From: an uncultured Sulfurovum sp.
GTDB lineage: Bacteria > Campylobacterota > Campylobacteria > Campylobacterales > Sulfurovaceae
Assembly (NCBI GenBank): GCA_947311605.1
Contig: CAMZLC010000126.1
Coordinates: 1-5,045 of the forward strand
DNA: 5,045 nucleotides
Direction: 5' to 3'
The notes beneath the pieces were generated by a model. That model was not told where the DNA came from and did no database searches. It was given only the letters and a program-made list of their open reading frames with translations. The translations under genes and the position numbers were made by a program. Shown piece by piece: positions 1 through 4,989 of the stretch (position 1 is the stretch's first letter; every line of letters starts with the position of its first letter).

Positions 1-130
1 ATCCAACAACACCTCTTCTGTGTCAGCTTCATTTTCCCGTGTCTAAAAACACGATTGTCTGGTAACCTATTGGTTCGGCTGAATATATTTATGATGCTGA
101 ATCGTACCAAGTAAGGAGTTCTGACATTAT

Positions 131-173
131 AAAAAAGCTCTGTTACCCCCTGCCTATCTGCACAGAGGGTAAC
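131..173 (-). terminator. Possible Rho-independent terminator for the cytochrome transcript
   Basis: Read on the minus strand, CTCTG (167-163) can pair with CAGAG (142-138) across a 20-base loop and is followed by C and six T (136-131). A competing stem pairs GTTACCC (173-167) with GGGTAAC (148-142), and the two folds share bases. The short stem and long loop make this weaker than a typical terminator, and it lies nearly 190 bases past the cytochrome stop codon. It is nevertheless the only stem followed by a T run downstream of that gene. Confidence 0.35.
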
Positions 174-339
174 TCTTGAGGTGACTGCTCACAGGGCACC
201 GCATCTTTCCGCGGTCACGCTGACTTACGTATGACTTATACGCTGCGCCAGCCTGCCTGCGAAAAATTGCGGCACCCTGTAAGCAGTTACAAAATCAGTG
301 GTTTGCGAAAGTAAGTCGCTTACCCCGTGAGTAGTTACC
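168..339. repeat. Cluster of three diverged repeat units in inverted and direct order
   Basis: A 17-base head close to GGTAACTGCTCACAGGG occurs three times: on the plus strand at 180-196, and on the minus strand at 291-275 and 339-323. Each head is followed, after a variable spacer, by a TTTCGC-like tail (for example minus-strand 310-305). The copies at 180-217 and 254-291 form a long imperfect inverted repeat; the two minus-strand copies are direct repeats about 48 bases apart. A weaker fourth start, GGTAACT, lies at 168-174. Differences among copies show the units have diverged. This could be the end of an insertion sequence with several transposase-binding sites, a MITE-like remnant, or a structured RNA. 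I do not recognise the family. Confidence 0.5.
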
Positions 340-358
340 TTTTGAGTTTGCTAACGCT

Positions 359-1942
359 CTATTTCGGCATTTTTAAATGTCTTTCCGGTCTGCTGAAATT
401 GTGGCAATTTGAACAATCGTAACCTTTATCCTTCACATGTTTTTTATGGACTTTCAGGAAGGTCAATGAATCTTCTTGTCCATGACACTGGGTGCATACC
501 GTTGCCGGAGGGCCTTTCAACTCATAACCAAGAGAATTCACAAGATCCATTCTGGTTGTGTTTTCATGGCAGTCATTACAACTTAGAGCCTGGGATGCCG
601 GGGAAACTTCGTGGGTTATGAGTTGCATGGTGTCTGTTTCAACCCATTCATAGCCTGTATCAGCGGGATGGCCCATATTGATTAAGCCGGAAACCGTTGC
701 GGCATCTGGATCGCCATTTGAGAAATAGACGCTGGTATCCAGGGCGATGAGTTGGTTTTCTGCTGTGGCCAAAGGTTGCAGGGCTGTTTTATATTTGAAT
801 GGATAGAGCTTTGCATTCTGATCATTTACAGTTCCCGCAGGTCTGGAAGTTGGGATCTTTCCGGTTAGGGGGTCAACAGTTGCCTGGTCAAAAAGAAGGT
901 AGCTTGAACTTGTACCGTTCCACCATGCATAGCGAGGAATGAGATCGCCAGCCATGGTTGGAGTCGGATGAATGGCGCCACTTGCGGTAAGATGTGGTTC
1001 GAGCCAGTCTCTGTGTGTTTCCGTTTTCTCGTCATTGCTTGTGTCGTTGGCATTTTTGGCGTAAGTCGGAATGTGGCAGCTCTGGCAAGAGACTCTGGCC
1101 ATGTGGCGATCAATGGTTGCATCGTTGTGTCTACTCGCTGGCTGGCCTTCTCCATGGCAGCTGTTACAATCAATTTTCACGTCAAGATCGGTTGGTCGCA
1201 GATCTGATCCTCTGCCGGCCATTCGGTGCAACTCTGTGGTATGACAAGCCTGGCAACTGAGATCTGCACTATTGGTGGCCATGTGGACGTCAAAGTTAGT
1301 ATCTTGTGTGTTTGCGTGGGCCAGAGCCATATCACCCCGTTTGAAGTTGTCCCCTCCGCCACCTTTAGCATGGCATTGCAGGCAGGTTGCTCTGTTGGGG
1401 AGATGAACGGTTCGAGCCGCCTGCACCATGCTGATTTCCATGTTGTCCACATCCGCTACAAAGACACCATCCACTTTCTTTCGTTTATATTTCTGTTGAT
1501 GGCAGATCAGGCAGTCAATATTTTTCAGTTGTGAAAGTGTTTCTGTTGTTTCAGGTCTGAGTCCAAGACCAACATGGCATGCTCCGCAACCGTTCCAGTT
1601 CCCGGTAATGTTAATACAATAGGAGTTTACGCCAAGATCAAGTTTTCCTTGAAGACCTGGGCCGTTGGTCATATAAGGAGTTTCCCCCAGCCACTGATAA
1701 TGGCTCGATGAAAAAACCTGTTTCGCCTCTTCCAGATGGCATGTCAGACAGGTACTTGTGCCGTTCCATGTCTGAATTGCTTCATGGCCACCCTGTAATA
1801 GAGGAGTTCCTCTCTTAAGGAGCAGGTTGATGATGGCTGGATTGAGGATCTTTTGAGTTTTGGCAAGAGCAGGGGCAGCTGTGAAAAAGAAAGAAAGGCA
1901 GAATATGATAGTTGAATATGGTAATTTGGAATCATTTTGCAT
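359..1942 (-). CDS. Ten-heme cytochrome c of the octaheme tetrathionate reductase (Otr) family
   Basis: Predicted exported multiheme c-type cytochrome, 527 aa from the chosen start. I chose the ATG at 1942 because GGAGGAA lies 5 bases before it; an ATG four codons earlier (1954) overlaps that ribosome site. Residues 1-27 look like a Sec signal peptide, with cleavage after ALA and a periplasmic product. CXXCH heme sites begin at residues 65, 119, 144, 187, 230, 259, 286, 455, 483 and 510. The first eight follow the Otr order, with a heme-free stretch (291-454, including YAWWNG at 338-343) before the eighth; the last two are a C-terminal addition. NSYC (106-109) and DNFK (198-201) match the active-site Asn/Cys and Asp/Lys pairs of Shewanella Otr as I recall them. 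Otr reduces tetrathionate, nitrite and hydroxylamine in vitro; the true substrate here is unknown. No partner gene is adjacent. Confidence 0.88.
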   Translation of the reverse strand: MQNDSKLPYSTIIFCLSFFFTAAPALAKTQKILNPAIINLLLKRGTPLLQGGHEAIQTWNGTSTCLTCHLEEAKQVFSSSHYQWLGETPYMTNGPGLQGKLDLGVNSYCINITGNWNGCGACHVGLGLRPETTETLSQLKNIDCLICHQQKYKRKKVDGVFVADVDNMEISMVQAARTVHLPNRATCLQCHAKGGGGDNFKRGDMALAHANTQDTNFDVHMATNSADLSCQACHTTELHRMAGRGSDLRPTDLDVKIDCNSCHGEGQPASRHNDATIDRHMARVSCQSCHIPTYAKNANDTSNDEKTETHRDWLEPHLTASGAIHPTPTMAGDLIPRYAWWNGTSSSYLLFDQATVDPLTGKIPTSRPAGTVNDQNAKLYPFKYKTALQPLATAENQLIALDTSVYFSNGDPDAATVSGLINMGHPADTGYEWVETDTMQLITHEVSPASQALSCNDCHENTTRMDLVNSLGYELKGPPATVCTQCHGQEDSLTFLKVHKKHVKDKGYDCSNCHNFSRPERHLKMPK

Positions 1943-1945
1943 ATG

Positions 1946-1952
1946 TTCCTCC
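1946..1952 (-). promoter_or_regulatory. Shine-Dalgarno site that fixes the cytochrome start
   Basis: The minus strand reads GGAGGAA here, a near-perfect ribosome binding site with five bases (AACAT) between GGAGG and the ATG at 1942. It overlaps the first codons of the longer reading from 1954, so the shorter start is preferred. The shorter start also leaves a compact signal-peptide n-region. Confidence 0.75.
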
Positions 1953-1989
1953 ATGAATACATATAGTGGTTAGGTTTGAATTTGTTATT

Positions 1990-2000
1990 TAGTGTCACTA
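1990..2000. promoter_or_regulatory. Small palindrome upstream of the cytochrome gene
   Basis: TAGTG and CACTA flank a single T, a perfect 5-bp inverted repeat about 50 bases before the cytochrome start codon. The position suits a repressor or activator half-site pair near a promoter, but no known consensus was recognised and a chance occurrence is possible. Confidence 0.25.
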
Positions 2001-2035
2001 TGTAGCATTTTTCAAGGAAGAATCGAAAAAAAATA

Positions 2036-2077
2036 ATTCAGTAGATTCCATTCAGTAATTTTTACTGATAAGTATCA
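2036..2077. promoter_or_regulatory. Palindrome cluster, candidate regulator-binding site
   Basis: ATTCAGTA occurs twice as a direct repeat (2036-2043 and 2050-2057). The second copy is the left half of a perfect 17-base palindrome, TCAGTAA-TTT-TTACTGA (2052-2068). Partly overlapping it, TGATA-AG-TATCA (2066-2077) forms another palindrome. The cluster lies about 95-135 bases before the cytochrome start, a usual distance for an activator site. No regulator gene for it lies next to the cytochrome, and I do not match it to a known consensus. Confidence 0.35.
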
Positions 2078-2203
2078 TTATGAATACAGGCTCTTATTTC
2101 TTGTGTTGTTTGGATTGGCCATGGGATTACATGACTTTATCTGAGATGCTTTTATGGCTTTAATATTTGGGATATTGCTTTTGAAAGTTAGGCCATGGTT
2201 TGG

Positions 2204-2398
2204 TTAGGGGGAGGTGGTTCTGGTCTTTAAACAAACCAATTCTGATGGTGCCGTAAAACCCTGCCGAAAGCCACCCTTTTGAAATAAGATGGCGTCATAA
2301 AAAACTTCAGATCCGAGGTGCGGAGATTTATCATCTTTTCGGCGTACTAAGGAGCCGTCCGGAAATAACTTGATAGCATAGGAATTTTCATTTCTCAC
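2204..2398 (-). CDS. Doubtful small open frame, unknown product
   Basis: A 64-codon frame with a GTG start and no recognisable ribosome binding site. The predicted peptide is soluble, with no signal peptide, membrane segment or motif that I recognise; its first half (YAIKLFPDGSLVRRKDDK) reads like ordinary protein while the end (TRTTSP) does not. It lies alone between the cytochrome and the transposase gene. It may be a remnant of a broken gene, a small unknown gene, or a chance frame. I lean towards a chance frame or remnant. Confidence 0.15.
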   Translation of the reverse strand: MRNENSYAIKLFPDGSLVRRKDDKSPHLGSEVFYDAILFQKGGFRQGFTAPSELVCLKTRTTSP

Positions 2399-2494
2399 TT
2401 ATGACCGTAAGTGTTTAATTAGAACACCTAAGTAGGAGTCTATTTTTGTAAGTTCTACCAATATAATGAGTCATTTTTTTGCTATACTAAAAGT

Positions 2495-3721
2495 ATGCAG
2501 ATGGCCACTGTACCCAAACAGGACAGAGAAATATTTCGCAAAATATTCTTAGAAAAGTGGGATGACTTCAAAGAGCATCATCCAGCGTATGATTGTGATC
2601 AATACATAGAACCTGTACAGAAAATGCTGAATTTTGGCAAAGAGTCAGGGGGATATTGCGAATATATTTGCATGAAATGTGGTCGTGATCTTCGTCGTGT
2701 TTGTTTCAGCTGTAAAAGTTGTTTTTGTCTTTCGTGTGCCAAAGTCTATGCTGATAATATGGTGAGTCAAGTCAGCAAAATGTTACACCCGGGTGTAATA
2801 TACCGGCACTGTATTTTGACAGTTCCAGAGCAATTGCGGCAAGTGTTTTATGAAAATCGCCATGATGGCGAATTGTTGTCGATGTTTATGCGTACCGGCT
2901 ATCGATGCCTGGAAGATGTTGTTAGTACAGTAAAACGGGTAGATTTGAAAATTGGAGCAATCATGGTTGTCCAGACCCATGGTCGATCAGGTCGGTATAA
3001 TCCTCATTTGCATGTAAGTATGACAGATGGTGGTATTTCAGCAAACAGCAAAAAATGGGTAAGTTTGGGGTATTTCCCCTATGATATGCTCCACAAGAAA
3101 TGGCAGTATCATCTATTGAATATGATTTCAGAGGTTTTGGGGCCGAAAATTAAGAAGCTTGTCGGTTTGTTATGGAAGGAATATCCCCAAGGATTTGTTG
3201 CTCATGTGACGAAAGGCAAGGTTCCTAAGAAATGCAAAGGATTGGCACGGTATTTGGCCAAATATGTTGCATTTCCTCCTATGGCAGTTAGTCGTATTGT
3301 GGAATATGATGGTGAAACAGTTACGTACTGGTATCGTGATCATAAAAGTAAAGCGAAAAAAGTGGAAACCATCCCAGTCTTTACCTTCATTGGCAGAATG
3401 GTGCAACACATACTGGTAAAAGGTTTCAAGCGTGTACGTTACTATGGTCTTCAGGCAACAAAGAGTTTTAATAAGTGGTGTGAAATTATTAAAGATGGAA
3501 TTCGCAAAATAGGTAAAGCAGTTAAGGGGGCTTATGAGATTGTCTCCCCGAAGAAATACCAGGAAAGATACTGTGGTGTTACAGGTAAGGATCCTTTTGT
3601 TTGTAAGTATTGTGGCGGAGATATGATCTTGTGGAAGATTTTGCTTCCAAAGTATGGTTACATCTTTGATGAGGAAGAACAGATTAAGCAGGATAAGTAC
3701 GGGGTGTTTGCCCTATATTGA
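2495..3721 (+). CDS. IS91-family transposase (HUH, two-tyrosine type)
   Basis: A 408-residue protein with the IS91 layout. An N-terminal cysteine-rich zinc-binding part (C55, C59, C62, C70, C73, C76, C78, C81) is followed by the catalytic domain, whose HUH metal-binding motif is H171-L-H173 inside NPHLHVSMTDGG. YLAKY at 253-257 gives two tyrosines four residues apart, the spacing of the Y2 nucleophiles of IS91; ISCR relatives have only one. Further family signs are the run after the tyrosines (PPMAVSRI, 261-268), VRYYGL (314-319) and a C-terminal CKYCGG knuckle (370-375). Such enzymes nick one strand and move the element by rolling-circle replication. The length is typical and no frameshift is seen, so it is probably intact. 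No clear ribosome site precedes the ATG at 2495; the ATG at 2501 is an alternative start. Confidence 0.93.
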   Translation: MQMATVPKQDREIFRKIFLEKWDDFKEHHPAYDCDQYIEPVQKMLNFGKESGGYCEYICMKCGRDLRRVCFSCKSCFCLSCAKVYADNMVSQVSKMLHPGVIYRHCILTVPEQLRQVFYENRHDGELLSMFMRTGYRCLEDVVSTVKRVDLKIGAIMVVQTHGRSGRYNPHLHVSMTDGGISANSKKWVSLGYFPYDMLHKKWQYHLLNMISEVLGPKIKKLVGLLWKEYPQGFVAHVTKGKVPKKCKGLARYLAKYVAFPPMAVSRIVEYDGETVTYWYRDHKSKAKKVETIPVFTFIGRMVQHILVKGFKRVRYYGLQATKSFNKWCEIIKDGIRKIGKAVKGAYEIVSPKKYQERYCGVTGKDPFVCKYCGGDMILWKILLPKYGYIFDEEEQIKQDKYGVFALY

Positions 3722-3727
3722 TATTTG

Positions 3728-3773
3728 GGCGGAGATGCGGTAGAAGATAGGAATCTTCCGGTGGATCTCTGCC
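3728..3773 (+). repeat. Compound hairpin right after the transposase stop codon
   Basis: GGCGGAGAT (3728-3736) pairs with ATCTCTGCC (3765-3773) with one G-T wobble. Inside it, after a 6x6 internal loop, GAAGAT (3743-3748) pairs with ATCTTC (3753-3758) around an AGGA tetraloop. The structure begins six bases past the transposase stop and has no T run, so it is not itself a terminator. HUH transposases recognise hairpin-bearing ends, so this could be part of the element's oriIS. An mRNA 3' structure is the alternative. Confidence 0.5.
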
Positions 3774-3781
3774 GGGGTTTG

Positions 3782-3834
3782 AAGCCTGTTAACTGACTAA
3801 CTTTGCCGAGTGGATCAGTTAACAGGCTTTTTTT
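3782..3834 (+). terminator. Rho-independent terminator after the transposase gene
   Basis: AAGCCTGTTAACTGA (3782-3796) is followed, after an 18-base loop, by its exact reverse complement (3815-3829), giving a perfect 15-bp stem. Seven T (3828-3834) follow on the plus strand, with the first two inside the stem. It would end the transposase transcript and insulate the regulator gene that begins about 100 bases on. Confidence 0.85.
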
Positions 3835-3894
3835 GTGTCCAGGGAAAAAATATTTACAACTCATATAAGTGCATATATTGTACTTTACGGTCAA

Positions 3895-3914
3895 CCAGAA
3901 AGTTTAATTTCTGG
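3895..3914 (+). promoter_or_regulatory. Inverted repeat, candidate operator of the XRE regulator
   Basis: CCAGAAA (3895-3901) and TTTCTGG (3908-3914) form a perfect 7-bp inverted repeat with a six-base centre, 22 bases before the regulator start codon. Possible promoter pieces overlap it: TTGTAC (3878-3883) with TTTAAT (3903-3908) at a long 19-base spacing, and TATAAAT (3925-3931) just downstream. A dimeric helix-turn-helix protein bound here would block transcription, which suits autorepression by the gene that follows. Binding by that protein is inferred. Confidence 0.5.
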
Positions 3915-3936
3915 AAATAAGTGTTATAAATAAAGG

Positions 3937-4281
3937 ATGGCTACCAAAGAAAAACCAAATTTTGGCAAGAGATTATTGCACCTCAGAAAAGCAAGTGGTT
4001 TAACTCAGAAACAACTGGGAGATGCCATCAACATTTCACGGCGAATGATTGTCTACTATGAAGGTGATGCAGAATCACCACCAGCTAACCTTATAGAACC
4101 GCTAGCAAAGGCCTTAAGAGTAACACCTGAAGAACTTCTTGGCATCAAAGAGCCAAAGACATCATTCAACACTCGTAACGCAGCACTTTGGCGTAAACTG
4201 AAACTTGTAGAAGAGTTACCACCGAAAGATCAAAAAGCTATCCTACATCACATTGAATTAGCAGTAAAAGCAAAGGATTAA
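3937..4281 (+). CDS. XRE/Cro-C1-type helix-turn-helix transcriptional regulator
   Basis: A 114-residue cytoplasmic DNA-binding protein. Residues 9-69 form a complete XRE domain: FGKRLLHLRKASGLTQ leads into the first HTH helix (TQKQLGDAI, 23-31), the recognition helix follows (SRRMIVYYE, 34-42), and the domain ends in the typical TPEELLG (63-69). The C-terminal part (82-112) is charged and helical (LWRKLKLVEELPPKDQKAIL) and could mediate dimerisation. A stop codon lies two codons before the ATG, so no upstream start is possible. AAAGG abuts the ATG too closely to be a usual ribosome site, which raises the possibility of leaderless translation. The gene lies 36 bases before the antitoxin gene on the same strand and probably controls that operon and itself. 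Confidence 0.88.
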   Translation: MATKEKPNFGKRLLHLRKASGLTQKQLGDAINISRRMIVYYEGDAESPPANLIEPLAKALRVTPEELLGIKEPKTSFNTRNAALWRKLKLVEELPPKDQKAILHHIELAVKAKD

Positions 4282-4317
4282 ATCAAAAAAACATTGCCCA
4301 TAAATAGAGAAGTAACT

Positions 4318-4509
4318 ATGCAAACACAAACAGTGAAAGAAAAAATTACAGAAGTTGTTCTATCACAACCGGAAGATGCGTCTTATGAAGAAATAATGCG
4401 GGAGCTGGCTTTTGAGAGAATGGTTGATCGTGGTCTGACTGATGTTCGTGCCGGTCGAGTTATATCGAATGATGAGATGGCTGGCCGGATTAGAACATGG
4501 CAGAAATAA
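4318..4509 (+). CDS. Antitoxin of a type II toxin-antitoxin pair (RelB/ParD-like)
   Basis: A 63-residue acidic, mostly helical protein from the ATG at 4318, which has GAGAAG five bases upstream; an in-frame TTG at 4294 would add eight residues but has no ribosome site. The middle (DASYEEIMRELAFERMVDRG, residues 20-39) and the tail (AGRVISNDEMAGRI, 45-58) resemble the short antitoxins that accompany ParE/RelE toxins: helices that wrap the toxin, with the C-terminal part giving most of the neutralising contacts. No separate DNA-binding domain is evident, so the upstream XRE protein may supply repression. The toxin start codon lies inside the last codons of this gene (13-base overlap), a usual sign of translational coupling. 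The assignment rests mainly on pattern and context. Confidence 0.78.
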   Translation: MQTQTVKEKITEVVLSQPEDASYEEIMRELAFERMVDRGLTDVRAGRVISNDEMAGRIRTWQK

Positions 4510-4790
4510 GATGGTCGCATGAAGCCGAACAATGATTGCGTGAGATTTACGAATACATTGCTCAAGACAATCCCACCGCTGCCGGTAAAGTACTCTCCGG
4601 CATTTATGATAAAGCTCAACTTCTGAGTGATTTCCCTAAACTTGGCTATAAATACCGTGAAGAACCAGAAGGAGAGGTGCGTATTCTCCTATATGGTCAT
4701 TACCGGATCGCTTATATTATCACCGATGATTTCATAGATATTTTGGGAATTTTTCACGGTGCGTTGAAGATTGAAAGGTATCTGCCTTGA
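4497..4790 (+). pseudogene. ParE/RelE-family toxin gene interrupted by an in-frame TGA
   Basis: Reading from the ATG at 4497, the frame gives MAEIRWSHEAEQ, then TGA (4533-4535), then continues without a break for 84 codons to a TGA ending at 4790. Both pieces are in one frame and together match a ParE/RelE toxin of the usual length (about 97 residues). MAEIRWS is the usual first strand and LREIYEYIAQDNPTAA the first helix; EGEVRILLYGHYRIAYII and ILGIFHGALKIERYL are the conserved strands and tail. In relatives the position of the stop is often tryptophan, so a single TGG-to-TGA change explains it. A TTG directly after the stop (4536) could allow weak restart, giving a protein without the first strand. 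The intact form would be an mRNA interferase or gyrase poison neutralised by the upstream antitoxin; here it is probably inactive. Confidence 0.82.
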
Positions 4791-4854
4791 ATATTTGATT
4801 GCCCACCTTTCTTTTATGGACATAACTTCTGAGTAGGCCGGGGTCTTTCCTTAC

Positions 4855-4918
4855 GGCAGCGATCCGCTCGGGCTTGGGTTGTGATTCTGAGTACCGGGTG
4901 TGTTGTCGGATCGCTGCC
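4855..4918. repeat. 12-bp perfect inverted repeat around a 40-base centre
   Basis: GGCAGCGATCCG (4855-4866) is exactly the reverse complement of CGGATCGCTGCC (4907-4918). No T run follows on either strand, so it is not an obvious terminator. An RNA stem, a recombinase or transposase site, or a REP-like element are all possible. Confidence 0.6.
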
Positions 4919-4961
4919 TTGTCTGGGTTCCGGGGTAGACTGTAGTTGGTTTGGACATTTG

Positions 4962-4989
4962 GCGCAGACCGAAAAAGACCGGACTGCGC
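4962..4989. repeat. Compact G+C-rich hairpin
   Basis: GCGCAG (4962-4967) pairs with CTGCGC (4984-4989); after an A-A mismatch, CCG (4969-4971) pairs with CGG (4980-4982) around the 8-base loop AAAAAGAC. No T run follows on either strand. Together with the neighbouring inverted repeat it suggests a folded RNA or a protein-recognised DNA element. Confidence 0.5.

Larger units (their letters stand above)
1..358. other. Intergenic region without a gene, rich in repeats
   Basis: No frame on either strand has a credible protein here. The region lies downstream of the minus-strand cytochrome gene. It holds a small hairpin (CGTGT/ACACG, 38-53), a possible minus-strand terminator (131-173) and a cluster of related repeat units between about 168 and 339, each described separately. 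TGACTTA also occurs twice with an 11-base period (221-227 and 232-238). The first 130 bases show nothing else that I recognise. Confidence 0.7.
1943..2494. other. Intergenic region between the divergent cytochrome and transposase genes
   Basis: This A+T-rich stretch of about 550 bases separates two divergently transcribed genes, so both promoters should lie here, although no strong -35/-10 pair stands out. It contains TAGTG-T-CACTA (1990-2000), a cluster of palindromes at 2036-2077, GGCCATGG twice (2117-2124 and 2191-2198) and a weak minus-strand open frame (2204-2398). On the plus strand, TATAAT (2462-2467) and TATACT (2483-2488) precede the transposase without a convincing -35 box. The 5' end of the IS91-type element probably lies here but cannot be placed. 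Confidence 0.6.
2495..3834 (+). mobile_element. IS91-like element, boundaries undetermined
   Basis: The coordinates cover the transposase gene and the two hairpins after it, not proven ends. IS91 elements lack terminal inverted repeats and do not duplicate their target, so ends cannot be read by eye. In IS91 the initiating end (oriIS) lies after the 3' end of the transposase gene and the terminating end (terIS) before its 5' end. I found no unambiguous flanking GAAC or CAAG target tetranucleotide next to the hairpins. The true element may extend into 1943-2494 on the left and to about 3840 or beyond on the right. Confidence 0.5.

Noticed and set aside
38..53. CGTGT/ACACG hairpin as a terminator
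   Set aside because: The stem is only five base pairs and no T run follows on either strand.
168..339. CRISPR array or integron attC site in the repeat cluster
   Set aside because: Copies are in both orientations, diverged and unevenly spaced, unlike a CRISPR array, and the paired simple-site layout of attC sites with their typical core was not recognised.
865..1534. Several open frames of 79-102 codons on both strands inside the cytochrome gene
   Set aside because: They are shadows of the cytochrome reading frame, which has ten heme motifs and a signal peptide; the shadow peptides show no motif.
2446..2488. A sigma-70 promoter for the transposase using TTGTAA with TATACT or TATAAT
   Set aside because: The spacings are about 31 and 10 bases, neither close to the usual 16-18, so no promoter is called.
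4294..4317. TTG start giving an antitoxin eight residues longer
   Set aside because: No ribosome site precedes the TTG, whereas the ATG at 4318 has GAGAAG at suitable spacing, and the added residues do not look like part of the family.
4533..4535. TGA read as selenocysteine in the toxin
   Set aside because: Toxins of this family are not known to use selenocysteine, tryptophan is the expected residue, and no clear hairpin with selenocysteine-insertion features was seen directly after the codon.
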